Assembly: GCF_900451195.1 (NCBI RefSeq)
Contig: NZ_UGHR01000003.1
Location: 1-64,000 of the forward strand
Direction of reading: 5' to 3'
DNA from: Iodobacter fluviatilis
GTDB lineage: Bacteria > Pseudomonadota > Gammaproteobacteria > Burkholderiales > Chitinibacteraceae
Length of the DNA: 64,000 nt
Made by a program: the position numbers and the translations under genes. Under the pieces are notes generated by a model. It made no database searches. It had not been told where the DNA came from and was given only the letters and a program-made list of their open reading frames with translations. Below, in pieces: positions 39,172-46,408 of this stretch. How positions within the stretch are numbered: position 1 is the stretch's first letter; each line of letters starts with the position of its first letter.

Positions 39172-39438
39172 AGGGTCTGTTGACGTTTCATTCACGGCTG
39201 CGTTGGCTGCAGTTTTGGGGCTGAACAAGGCAAAAATTGCGACATGGCACGAGTACCATTAGCGATTTTTAACGATGTGCAGCCCCAAAAATGCAGTCAA
39301 CCCGAAGGGCTGAGCCGGAAAACGGCCATTCACTGCGTTATGCTCCTCGACAATAACCAGTTATTGCCTTCGTCGCATGCCTTGTGCTTGGCCGTTTCCC
39401 GGCTCAGCGCAATTGTGAATGAAACGTCAACAGACCCT
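39172..39438. mobile_element. MITE-like element with 24-bp perfect terminal inverted repeats
   Basis: 267 bp bounded by perfect 24-bp inverted repeats (39172-39195 and 39415-39438) beginning AGGGTCTGTTGACG. Two strong internal stems: CTGCAGTTTTGGGGCTG (39208-39224) pairs with 39280-39296 with one mismatch, and GCTGAGCCGGAAAACGGCC (39309-39327) pairs with 39390-39408 with one mismatch. No transposase frame is present, so it would be non-autonomous or a structured RNA. It abuts the flgM start. Confidence 0.8.
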
Positions 39439-39498
39439 AGTCAGCACTCAATAGATAAGCGACACAAACGAAGAAAATCTTAAATCGAAACCACATAC

Positions 39499-39533
39499 AA
39501 AAAAGCCGCTATTCGATTGAATAGCGGCTTTTT
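39499..39533 (-). terminator. Terminator of the initiator tRNA cluster
   Basis: AAAAAGCCGCTATTC-GATT-GAATAGCGGCTTTTT is a near-perfect hairpin with T-runs on both strands, 9 nt downstream of the last tRNA. It would stop tRNA transcription and also anything entering from the left. Confidence 0.93.
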
Positions 39534-39541
39534 CAAAATTT

Positions 39542-39617
39542 TGGTTGCGGGGACAGGACTCGAACCTGTGACCTTCGGGTTATGAGCCCGACGAGCTGCC
39601 AACTGCTCCACCCCGCG
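39542..39617 (-). tRNA. Initiator tRNA-fMet (CAU), copy 1
   Basis: The minus strand folds as a full tRNA with CCA encoded. The anticodon stem-loop CGGGCTCATAACCCG has the three consecutive G-C pairs of initiators. The acceptor begins with C against A (C1-A72 mismatch), the other initiator hallmark. Confidence 0.96.
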
Positions 39618-39643
39618 ACGGGTATTTGCTGCAAATGCATAAC

Positions 39644-39719
39644 TGGTTGCGGGGATAGGACTCGAACCTATGACCTTCGGGTTATGAGCCCGACGAGCTG
39701 CCAACTGCTCCACCCCGCG
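39644..39719 (-). tRNA. Initiator tRNA-fMet (CAU), copy 2 with compensated T stem
   Basis: Same as the other copies except that the T stem reads ATAGG...CCTAT instead of ACAGG...CCTGT. This is a paired C-G to U-A change that keeps the helix. All initiator features are retained. Confidence 0.95.
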
Positions 39720-39742
39720 ACGGGTATTTGTCAGATTTCTAC

Positions 39743-39818
39743 TGGTTGCGGGGACAGGACTCGAACCTGTGACCTTCGGGTTATGAGCCCGACGAGCTGC
39801 CAACTGCTCCACCCCGCG
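39743..39818 (-). tRNA. Initiator tRNA-fMet (CAU), copy 3
   Basis: Identical in sequence to copies 1 and 4 over the mature tRNA. The upstream spacer ends in ACCCGT-type sequence shared between copies, consistent with tandem duplication. Confidence 0.96.
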
Positions 39819-39858
39819 ACGGGTGCGTTACTTAACAGTAACTCTGACAATGCATTTC

Positions 39859-39934
39859 TGGTTGCGGGGACAGGACTCGAACCTGTGACCTTCGGGTTAT
39901 GAGCCCGACGAGCTGCCAACTGCTCCACCCCGCG
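39859..39934 (-). tRNA. Initiator tRNA-fMet (CAU), copy 4, promoter-proximal
   Basis: First gene of the four-copy transcript, about 12 nt downstream of the -10 box at 39947-39952. Full-length with encoded CCA. Confidence 0.96.
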
Positions 39935-39946
39935 ACAGAGGGGCGA

Positions 39947-39975
39947 ACTATACAAGAGCTTGTCAGTCGTGTCAA
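39947..39975 (-). promoter_or_regulatory. Strong sigma70 promoter of the tRNA-fMet cluster
   Basis: The minus strand shows TTGACA (39975-39970), a 17-nt spacer and TATAGT (39952-39947), followed by a GC-rich discriminator (TCGCCCC). It closely resembles the rrn promoter at 4650-4678, which suggests common growth-rate control. Confidence 0.9.
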
Positions 39976-40065
39976 TACATAAGGAATACTAAAAACTAAA
40001 AACTCATAAATAAAATCTATTGAGCCCTGTTACAGACAAATCACAGGGCCCTGTTAATCAATAAC

Positions 40066-40830
40066 TTACTCAACCAAATCCTTATAGGCGTACCAAGTAG
40101 CATGTCCAAGCAGAGGGAAAATCACCACCAGCCCCACTACCGTGATAAAGCCGACTGCCGTCAGCAAAACAATCAAAGCAGCCCACTGAATCATCACAAG
40201 CCGGTTTTCTGATGTGACCCGCAAGCTGGTCATCATTGCAGTAATGCTGTCGACTTCTCTGTCTGCCAGCATGGGTATAGAAACAGCGGTGAGACCAAAT
40301 ACCAAAAAAGCCAGCAGAAAACCAGCCAGCGTCCAAGCCAACGTGAACGGTAAAAACTCACCCGTTAAAGAGCTGATGTAGCTCACCAAGCTCACATCCT
40401 GCCCGCCGTAAAACACGGCAAATAAAATGGCCGAGAAGCGCTCCCACGCAATAGCCACCATGGCCAGAGCAAGGCCAAGAAAACCAAGCTGCCCCAGATT
40501 GGCCAACAAATCACGAATTGACTGCACAAAAGAAGTTGGCCTGCCCTCCTCACGCTCAGAGGTAAGCTCGTAAATACCCGCCGCACCTAATGGGGCCAGC
40601 AATAAAAAGCCCGTAATCGAGGTAGTGAACAAATAGGGATGGTTTACAGCAAGAGAGAGAACCAAAGCGCCAATGAGAGTAACAAGCACGCCGTACATCA
40701 AGCTTGGCCCAGGATGGGCCCATAAATCCTGCCAGCCTTTTTGCAGCCAGACTACCGGGCTGTTTGCCGCAACTTCGCGGGTTTTAGGGAGCGTGAAATG
40801 CTGATCCAGCACGTCCATATGAATACTCAT
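40066..40830 (-). CDS. DUF2189-family integral membrane protein
   Basis: 254 aa with about six hydrophobic helices and the layout of the DUF2189 family. An N-terminal soluble segment carries WLQKGWQDLWAHPGPSLMYG. A helical core follows, with GHATWYAYKDLVE at the C-terminus. Function is unknown. The start at 40830 has AGGAGG 8-13 nt upstream; the longer frame lacks this. It is monocistronic and divergent from the oxidase genes. The 308 bp between hold a palindrome and an FNR-like box. Confidence 0.8.
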   Translation of the reverse strand: MSIHMDVLDQHFTLPKTREVAANSPVVWLQKGWQDLWAHPGPSLMYGVLVTLIGALVLSLAVNHPYLFTTSITGFLLLAPLGAAGIYELTSEREEGRPTSFVQSIRDLLANLGQLGFLGLALAMVAIAWERFSAILFAVFYGGQDVSLVSYISSLTGEFLPFTLAWTLAGFLLAFLVFGLTAVSIPMLADREVDSITAMMTSLRVTSENRLVMIQWAALIVLLTAVGFITVVGLVVIFPLLGHATWYAYKDLVE

Positions 40831-40920
40831 GGTCTTCCTCCTGGGTTGGTACAAATCTATTGTCAGGAGGAGGTTCGTATTTTCGAACTTTGCTCCGTCC
40901 CTATGGTGGCTAAAAGCCGC

Positions 40921-40942
40921 TGATCACAAAAACCTGTGATCA
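40921..40942. promoter_or_regulatory. Perfect 8-bp inverted repeat upstream of the oxidase operon
   Basis: TGATCACA-AAAACC-TGTGATCA, lying between the DUF2189 gene and coxB. The half-site spacing suits a dimeric regulator. Identity of the regulator is unknown. Confidence 0.45.
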
Positions 40943-41068
40943 ATGTGATTTTTAGTACACATACCAAAAGACACAGCAACGTCCAGACAGACGGCAAAAA
41001 ATAAGAATGATGTAAGAATTTAAATGTCGAAGCTGACTTGCATATATCGAAACTCCTGCTAGCTTGTA

Positions 41069-41082
41069 TTGATAAAGATTAA
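41069..41082 (+). promoter_or_regulatory. FNR/ANR-like box upstream of coxB
   Basis: TTGATAAAGATTAA matches TTGAT-N4-ATCAA with one mismatch. It lies 56 nt before the coxB start. No good -10 lies at class II spacing, so if real it more likely represses the low-affinity oxidase when oxygen is low. Confidence 0.4.
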
Positions 41083-41138
41083 ATTTGCGACCATCCCTGT
41101 CAGTCAAGAGGAAGGCGCTACACCCCGGGAGGTGAGTA

Positions 41139-42233
41139 ATGCGAATACTTGCATTGGCTTTAATGCTGCCTGCTGCCGCACAAGCAGGAAGCATGAACTT
41201 CCAGCCGGCTCAATCTGCAATCGCCCACGACATCACAAATCTGCATACCTTGCTTATGTGGGTCATTCTGGTGATTTTTGTGCTGGTGTTTGGAGTGATG
41301 TTTTACTCAATATTAAAACACCGCAAATCTCTGGGCCACGCAGCCAAACCCTTCCATGAAAACACCACGGTTGAGATCCTCTGGACCATTATTCCGGCAC
41401 TTATTCTGGTTGCGATGGCTTGGCCAGCCGCCCGGGTAGTCATTGCGCAAAAAGACACACGGGATTCAGAAATCACCATTAAAGCCACCGGCTATCAATG
41501 GTTCTGGGGTTACAAATACCTGGATCATGGCGTGGATTTTAAAAGCCGTCTTACCACAGACCGTAAGCAAATTGATGAATACCAAGGAAAGGGCAACCCA
41601 AAGGGCGAGCATTACTTACTAGAAGTGGATGAGCCTTTGGTGGTACCGGTGGGTAAAAAAATCCGCATTCTGACTACCAGTAATGATGTGATTCACTCCT
41701 GGGCGATGCCAGCATTTGGCGTGAAACAAGATGCTATTCCCGGCTTTATTCGCGACACTTGGTTTAAGGCCGAAAACACCGGCACCTTTCGTGGCCAGTG
41801 CTCCGAGCTGTGTGGCAAGGACCACGGCTTTATGCCCGTGGTGGTTAAAGTAGTGACCGATAAAGAGTTTCAGGATTGGGTAGGCAAGAAACAAGCCGAA
41901 GCCAAAGCAGCTGCTGACGATCCTAATAAAAAATGGACCAAAGACGAGCTGATCGCCCGTGGCAGATCGGTTTATGAAGGCAATTGCGTGGCCTGTCATA
42001 AAGCAGATGGTAAAGGTGCAGGCCCTTACCCATCGCTGGCCGGGTCCAAAATCGCCACCGGCCCGATTGCAGGCCACTTGGCTATTGTATTAGCTGGCAA
42101 AAACGCTATGCCTGCCTGGAATGCGCTTTCAAACACAGAAATTGCGGCAGTCATCACTTACGAGCGCAATAGTTTTGGCAATACCACTGGCGATGCCCTT
42201 TTCCCCGCCGACGTTAAAGCCGCCAGAAAGTGA
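41139..42233 (+). CDS. coxB: Cytochrome c oxidase subunit II with fused cytochrome c domain
   Basis: 364 aa. Signal peptide (ILALALMLPAAAQA), then two membrane helices (about 35-60 and 80-100). The CuA domain carries the ligand motif GQCSELCGKDHGFMPVVV near residues 224-241. A C-terminal cytochrome c domain follows, with C283-V-A-C-H and a Met ligand near AMPAW. This caa3-like fusion receives electrons from cytochrome c. GGGAGGTG precedes the ATG. First gene of the oxidase operon. Confidence 0.96.
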   Translation: MRILALALMLPAAAQAGSMNFQPAQSAIAHDITNLHTLLMWVILVIFVLVFGVMFYSILKHRKSLGHAAKPFHENTTVEILWTIIPALILVAMAWPAARVVIAQKDTRDSEITIKATGYQWFWGYKYLDHGVDFKSRLTTDRKQIDEYQGKGNPKGEHYLLEVDEPLVVPVGKKIRILTTSNDVIHSWAMPAFGVKQDAIPGFIRDTWFKAENTGTFRGQCSELCGKDHGFMPVVVKVVTDKEFQDWVGKKQAEAKAAADDPNKKWTKDELIARGRSVYEGNCVACHKADGKGAGPYPSLAGSKIATGPIAGHLAIVLAGKNAMPAWNALSNTEIAAVITYERNSFGNTTGDALFPADVKAARK

Positions 42234-42243
42234 GGATAAAACC

Positions 42244-43893
42244 ATGACTACTGCACACGACGCGCTCCATACCCCAGCTCACGACCATGCCCACGAGGAG
42301 CACCACCCCTCCTTTGTACAACGCTGGTTTTATGCCACCAATCACAAAGATATCGGCACGCTTTATCTGTGGTTTGCCTTCAGCATGTTTATTACCGGCG
42401 GCATTATGGCGCTGTGTATCCGTGCCGAGCTATTCCAGCCTGGCCTGCAATTCTGGCAACCGGAATTCTTTAATCAGCTGACCACCCTGCACGGCGTGAT
42501 TATGGTGTTCGGCGCGATTATGCCGGCCTTTACCGGCCTTGCTAACTGGATGCTGCCGCTGATGATCGGTGCGCCGGATATGGCATTTGCCCGAATGAAT
42601 AACTGGAGTTTCTGGCTATTGCCACCTGCAGCAGCCCTGCTTTTGATCTCTTTCTTTGTACCGGGCGGTGCGGCTGCTGGGGGCTGGACGCTTTATCCGC
42701 CGCTGTCGATTCAGGCTGGCATGGGCATGGATCTGGCGATTTTTGCCATCCACCTCTTAGGACTGTCTTCGATTATGGGTTCAATTAACATCGTCACCAC
42801 CGTGCTGAATATGCGGGCACCGGGAATGACGATGCTGAAAATGCCGTTGTTTGGCTGGACCATGCTGATTACGGCTTATCTATTGATTGCCGTGGCGCCG
42901 GTGCTGGCGGGTGCAGTCACCATGCTGCTCACTGACCGCCACTTTGATACGCACTTTTTCAAGGCGATTGGCGGGGGCGACCCGGTATTGTTCCAGCATA
43001 TTTTCTGGTTCTTTGGCCACCCCGAGGTTTACATCATGGCGCTGCCTGCTTTTGGCATTGTCAGCCAGATTATTCCCACCTTTGCCCGCAAACCCTTGTT
43101 TGGCTATGTATCCATGGTTTACGCCACCTGCTCGATCGCCATTTTGTCGTTTATGGTATGGGGCCACCATATGTTTGCCGTGGGTATGCCCGCCAGCACC
43201 CAGCTGTTTTTTATGTTCCTGACCATGCTGATTGCCGTGCCAACTGGGGTAAAAGTGTTTAACTGGATCGCCACCATGTGGCAGGGCAGTATGACTTTTG
43301 AAACGCCGATGTTGTTTTCAATCGGTTTTGTTTGCCTGTTTACGATTGGGGGCTTTTCGGGCTTGATTCTGGCGATTGCTCCGGTCGATACCCAGATGCA
43401 AGACACCTATTATGTGGTCGCCCATTTCCACTATGTGCTGGTAGCGGGTGCCTTATTTACCCTGTTTGCCGCCACCTATTACTGGCTGCCTAAATGGACC
43501 GGCAATATGTATCACGAGGGCCGGGGCCAGTTTCATTTCTGGTGGTCGATGATCTGGTTCAATGTGACCTTTTTCCCCATGCACTTTTTGGGCCTTGCCG
43601 GTATGCCGCGCCGCATTCCGGATTACGCACTGCAATTTACCGACTTTAATGCCATGGCTACGGTAGGCGCATTCTGCTTTGGGCTGGGGCAGATCTTCTT
43701 CTTATTTAATGTGATACACACCATTCGCGGCGGCGTGGGCAAAGCCCCTGCTAAGCCATGGGAAGGCGCAAACACTCTGGAATGGGAAGTGGCTTCCCCA
43801 GCACCACACCACACATGGGAAACCCCGCCTTCTTTAGAAATGGTCGAAAAAGGCCTGAAAGCCCAAGGCCTGCTGGAGCATCATCATGAGTAA
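42244..43893 (+). CDS. coxA: Cytochrome c oxidase subunit I
   Basis: 549 aa heme-copper oxidase catalytic subunit with 12 membrane helices. Blocks seen are FWFFGHPEVYIMALPAFGIV (CuB His and the crosslinked Tyr), a WGHHMFAVGM His pair and YYVVAHFHYVLVAGALF (heme ligands). The E-containing HPEVY identifies the A-type. It reduces oxygen to water and pumps protons. The start is ATG 42244, 10 nt after coxB. The frame extends upstream into coxB but that part is a shadow. His-rich N-terminus. Confidence 0.97.
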   Translation: MTTAHDALHTPAHDHAHEEHHPSFVQRWFYATNHKDIGTLYLWFAFSMFITGGIMALCIRAELFQPGLQFWQPEFFNQLTTLHGVIMVFGAIMPAFTGLANWMLPLMIGAPDMAFARMNNWSFWLLPPAAALLLISFFVPGGAAAGGWTLYPPLSIQAGMGMDLAIFAIHLLGLSSIMGSINIVTTVLNMRAPGMTMLKMPLFGWTMLITAYLLIAVAPVLAGAVTMLLTDRHFDTHFFKAIGGGDPVLFQHIFWFFGHPEVYIMALPAFGIVSQIIPTFARKPLFGYVSMVYATCSIAILSFMVWGHHMFAVGMPASTQLFFMFLTMLIAVPTGVKVFNWIATMWQGSMTFETPMLFSIGFVCLFTIGGFSGLILAIAPVDTQMQDTYYVVAHFHYVLVAGALFTLFAATYYWLPKWTGNMYHEGRGQFHFWWSMIWFNVTFFPMHFLGLAGMPRRIPDYALQFTDFNAMATVGAFCFGLGQIFFLFNVIHTIRGGVGKAPAKPWEGANTLEWEVASPAPHHTWETPPSLEMVEKGLKAQGLLEHHHE

Positions 43894-43981
43894 AAACCTG
43901 CGCACCGCCCTGATCACAGCCAGCATCGCCGCGGCCTTTTTTGTGGGAATAATTATCCGGCGCTGGCTAATGGACGTGTAG
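43886..43981 (+). CDS. Cytochrome oxidase small assembly protein
   Basis: 31 aa with one membrane helix (TALITASIAAAFFVGIIIRR). It overlaps the coxA end by 8 nt. Tiny proteins of this pattern (basic N-terminus, one helix, basic end) lie between coxA and cox11 in betaproteobacterial oxidase operons and are annotated as small assembly proteins. The call rests on position and pattern. Confidence 0.7.
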   Translation: MSKNLRTALITASIAAAFFVGIIIRRWLMDV

Positions 43982-44060
43982 AGCCAAATCTAAAATCTGT
44001 GGGCCCAGAGTTTCTGTATGGCGAGCAAGGACTACGTCGTTGTACTGCCTAAGGAAACGC

Positions 44061-44113
44061 CTTGGTTTTCTCTGGGTAACACTGTGCTCTCTGTGCTTCA
44101 AGATTTGGGTTTT
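44061..44113 (-). repeat. CACGGAG-type repeat
   Basis: TTGGTTTTCTCTGGGTAACA and CTGTGCTCTCTGTGCTTCAA: a reverse-oriented member of the CACGGAG family, inside the oxidase operon between the small assembly gene and cox11. Confidence 0.6.
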
Positions 44114-44144
44114 GAAATAATTACCTGAGTATAAAAAGGTGGCA

Positions 44145-44657
44145 ATGCAAAGCACTCTCCAGCAAGCCAATCGCAAACTCGCTATACGGATGCTGGTCAT
44201 TGCCTGCCTGATGTTTGGCTTTGGCTATGCCATGGTGCCGTTTTATGGCGCGCTTTGTAAGGCAATGGGGATAGACCGGGCTAACAGCGATTTTGCCAAT
44301 GTGAATGCCGCAGTAATTCGGGTGGAGTTTGATACCAATGTGGCAGATAAGCTGCCTGCTACGCTGATGGCGCTTGACCCGGTGATGGCCGCCAAGCCCG
44401 GTGGCTTAATCAAAGCTAGGTTTCGTTTAAGCAATCTTTCTGATCAGCCACTTAAAGTGCGTGCCATTCCCAGCTTTGCCCCTGCCAGAGCAGCGGGTTT
44501 GCTGCAAAAACTGGAATGCTTTTGCTTTGATGCCCTGACTTTAGCACCCAATGAACAACGAGATGTCACCGTGGTGTTATTAGTCGCCAATGAATTGCCC
44601 GCAGAGCTGGGTGCAGCCACGCTCTCTTACACGCTGCACCCGGAATTGAAATCATGA
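44145..44657 (+). CDS. ctaG: Cytochrome c oxidase assembly protein Cox11 (CtaG)
   Basis: 170 aa. Cox11 delivers copper to the CuB centre of subunit I. One N-terminal membrane helix (residues 15-35) with VPFYGALCKAMGI, then a periplasmic Ig-like domain with the copper motif C125-F-C-F followed by DALTLAPNEQ. The start at ATG 44145 has AAGG 5-8 nt upstream. A GTG two codons earlier is possible. It overlaps the next gene by an ATGA. Confidence 0.95.
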   Translation: MQSTLQQANRKLAIRMLVIACLMFGFGYAMVPFYGALCKAMGIDRANSDFANVNAAVIRVEFDTNVADKLPATLMALDPVMAAKPGGLIKARFRLSNLSDQPLKVRAIPSFAPARAAGLLQKLECFCFDALTLAPNEQRDVTVVLLVANELPAELGAATLSYTLHPELKS

Positions 44658-44827
44658 TTGCAGCACTTAAAACGGTACTGGCCGCCTTTTTTGGCGTACG
44701 CAGCCGCAAAAATGCCGAGAGCGCAAAGCTAAAGCCACAGCAGATCATTGCAGCAGGGCTGTTCTTGGCACTGTGCCTGGCACTTGGCGTATTTCTGCTG
44801 GTAAGGGTGTTAATTGCCAATTCCTAA
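44654..44827 (+). CDS. DUF2970-family small membrane protein
   Basis: 57 aa: AAFFGVRSRKNAESAKLKPQ followed by one membrane helix (IIAAGLFLALCLALGVFLLV). DUF2970 proteins regularly lie between cox11 and coxC in betaproteobacteria. The role in oxidase biogenesis is inferred from context. It overlaps cox11 by 4 nt. Confidence 0.8.
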   Translation: MIAALKTVLAAFFGVRSRKNAESAKLKPQQIIAAGLFLALCLALGVFLLVRVLIANS

Positions 44828-44828
44828 G

Positions 44829-44857
44829 GTGGGTAGAAAAACCTATCCACCCTACAA
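44829..44857. repeat. GGTGGGT REP-like hairpin
   Basis: GGTGGGTAGAAAAACCTATCCACC followed by CTACA: an imperfect inverted repeat between the DUF2970 gene and coxC. Related sequences occur at 46162-46187, 47889-47915 and 50888-50900. Confidence 0.6.
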
Positions 44858-44872
44858 TTGATGGAGCTGAAA

Positions 44873-45739
44873 ATGAATGTAGAAAACGGAATTCACGACG
44901 CACACTACTATGTGCCAGCCCCGTCGCGCTGGCCCATCGTTGGCTCTGTCGCCTTATTCTGCATGGGGCTGGGCGCTGCCTTTGCCATGAATAGCGTTGC
45001 CGCTGGCAGCTGGATTTTGCTGCTAGGTTTTGCCATCCTCATCTGGATGATCTTTGGCTGGTTTGGTGATGTGGTGAAAGAATCGCAAAGTGGCAGCTAT
45101 GGCCAGCAGGTTGACTACTCGTTTCGCTGGGGAATGAGCTGGTTTATTTTCTCTGAAGTCATGTTCTTCGCCGCCTTTTTTGGCGCACTCTTTTACACTC
45201 GGACCATTTCTGTTCCCGAGCTGGGCTTTTTTTCGGATACCAACACCCTGCTTTGGTCAGGATTTCACGAAAGCTGGCCCGCCGCAACCGGCCCTAAAGC
45301 CGCACCTTACACCCCCATGGCCGCCATTGGCCTGCCCGCCATCAATACCGCCCTACTGCTCACTTCCGGCGCAACGCTCACTTGGGCGCATTGGGGCTTA
45401 ATGGAAAACAAGCGTAGCCAGCTTAAACTTGGCCTGCTGCTTACCGTGATCCTCGGCAGTTTGTTTTTAACACTGCAAGCCATCGAATATCACCATGGCT
45501 GGACCGAGCTGGGTCTAAAAATGAGCTCCGGCGCTTACGGCGCTACCTTTTACATGCTCACCGGCTTTCACGGCATGCACGTACTGGTTGGCACCATCAT
45601 GCTGGCCACCATGCTGGTGCGCTCCACAAAAGGCCACTTCAGCCCCGAACACCACTTCGGCTTCGAAGCCGCCGCATGGTACTGGCACTTTGTGGATGTG
45701 GTGTGGCTGATCTTATTTGTGTTTGTGTATTGGCTATAA
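44873..45739 (+). CDS. coxC: Cytochrome c oxidase subunit III
   Basis: 288 aa, seven membrane helices. Family segments are FRWGMSWFIFSEVMFFAAFF, GATFYMLTGFHGMHVLVGTI and FEAAAWYWHFVDVVWLILF. ATG 44873 is chosen because GGAG lies 7 nt upstream; earlier in-frame codons have none. It completes the coxB-coxA-coxC core, with cox11 and DUF2970 interposed. Confidence 0.96.
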   Translation: MNVENGIHDAHYYVPAPSRWPIVGSVALFCMGLGAAFAMNSVAAGSWILLLGFAILIWMIFGWFGDVVKESQSGSYGQQVDYSFRWGMSWFIFSEVMFFAAFFGALFYTRTISVPELGFFSDTNTLLWSGFHESWPAATGPKAAPYTPMAAIGLPAINTALLLTSGATLTWAHWGLMENKRSQLKLGLLLTVILGSLFLTLQAIEYHHGWTELGLKMSSGAYGATFYMLTGFHGMHVLVGTIMLATMLVRSTKGHFSPEHHFGFEAAAWYWHFVDVVWLILFVFVYWL

Positions 45740-45744
45740 GAAAA

Positions 45745-45810
45745 CCCAGATCTTGAACCACGGAGGACACGGAGTTTCACGGAGGACACGGAGTTTCACG
45801 GAGGACAGCA
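45745..45810 (+). repeat. CACGGAG-type repeat with tandem duplication
   Basis: AATCTTGAACCACGGAGGAC-type start (here CAGATCTTGAACCACGGAGG), then the unit ACACGGAGTTTCACGGAGG repeated twice. It precedes dispersed element E, as at 25561/25688. Confidence 0.75.
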
Positions 45811-45885
45811 GGATTTGAGTTAAGTTTTATATAGCCCTTAGGCATTTCAAACCTGAACTATCTGAACGCATACCACAGCTCATAG

Positions 45886-46131
45886 CACGGGGCTTTTACC
45901 CTCCCCTGAGTCCAGCCGAGCGAGGAACAAGCGGCATGGGGAAGTCGGCAATTCGTGTTTGAGCGAAGCGAGTTGAATTGACGCCATGCCGATTGTCCGC
46001 AGAGAGGGAACCACGCGAAGCGGGGCGCAGACGTCGGGGTCGCCTTCTTTTGGTTCTTTTCTTGGCGACGCAAGAAAAGAACGCCCCCACGGTGGCTACC
46101 GTTCCAAAATCAACGTGCCGAAGGCACTAAA
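45886..46131 (-). repeat. Dispersed three-hairpin element, copy E
   Basis: Reverse orientation, between convergent coxC and the DUF2909 gene. Its second hairpin on the minus strand is ACGGT-AGCC-ACCGT, where other copies have GCGGT-AGCC-ACCGC, so both arms changed together. The third stem is CTTTTCTTG-CGTCGC-CAAGAAAAG. It is the most diverged of the seven copies. Confidence 0.88.
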
Positions 46132-46161
46132 AAGAGCCGTTTGATTTTAGTTAGCAAAGAA

Positions 46162-46187
46162 AACGGCGGGTTACAACCCGTCCTACA
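46162..46187. repeat. REP-like GGCGGGTT/AACCCGTCC hairpin
   Basis: AACGGCGGGTTACAACCCGT then CCTACA, next to element E and of the same family as 47889-47915. Confidence 0.55.
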
Positions 46188-46216
46188 AAAGCAGTCCAAA
46201 AGAAAAACAAAAACAC

Positions 46217-46408
46217 TCATGCATTGGGATGTATCCACCCCATCCCATAAGCAATCAATAACAAAACAAATAAAGCAATCGACAAGCCCACCCTCAGTGT
46301 CAGAGCACGCACCACCTGCGTGGATCGCCCGCCGCGAACCAGCTGCAAGAGTGCCCGCCCGAGGGCGATGATGATAACCAGGAGCAGGATGATGGCAACA
46401 ATCTTCAT
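46217..46408 (-). CDS. DUF2909-family two-helix membrane protein
   Basis: 63 aa with two membrane helices (about 3-20 and 40-60) joined by a basic loop (LVRGGRSTQVVRALTLRVG). DUF2909 (twin-transmembrane) proteins are typical neighbours of surf1 and oxidase genes. The start at 46408 has GGAGG 7-11 nt upstream. Unusually it points away from surf1, and the two 5' ends overlap by about 20 nt. Confidence 0.78.
   Translation of the reverse strand: MKIVAIILLLVIIIALGRALLQLVRGGRSTQVVRALTLRVGLSIALFVLLLIAYGMGWIHPNA

Noticed and set aside
39480..39955. Repetitive open frames with a repeated ARRAHNPKVTGSSPVPAT-type peptide and its complement; also looked CRISPR-like
   Set aside because: The repeats are four tRNA-fMet genes of 76 nt with unequal spacers, not a CRISPR array or a protein.
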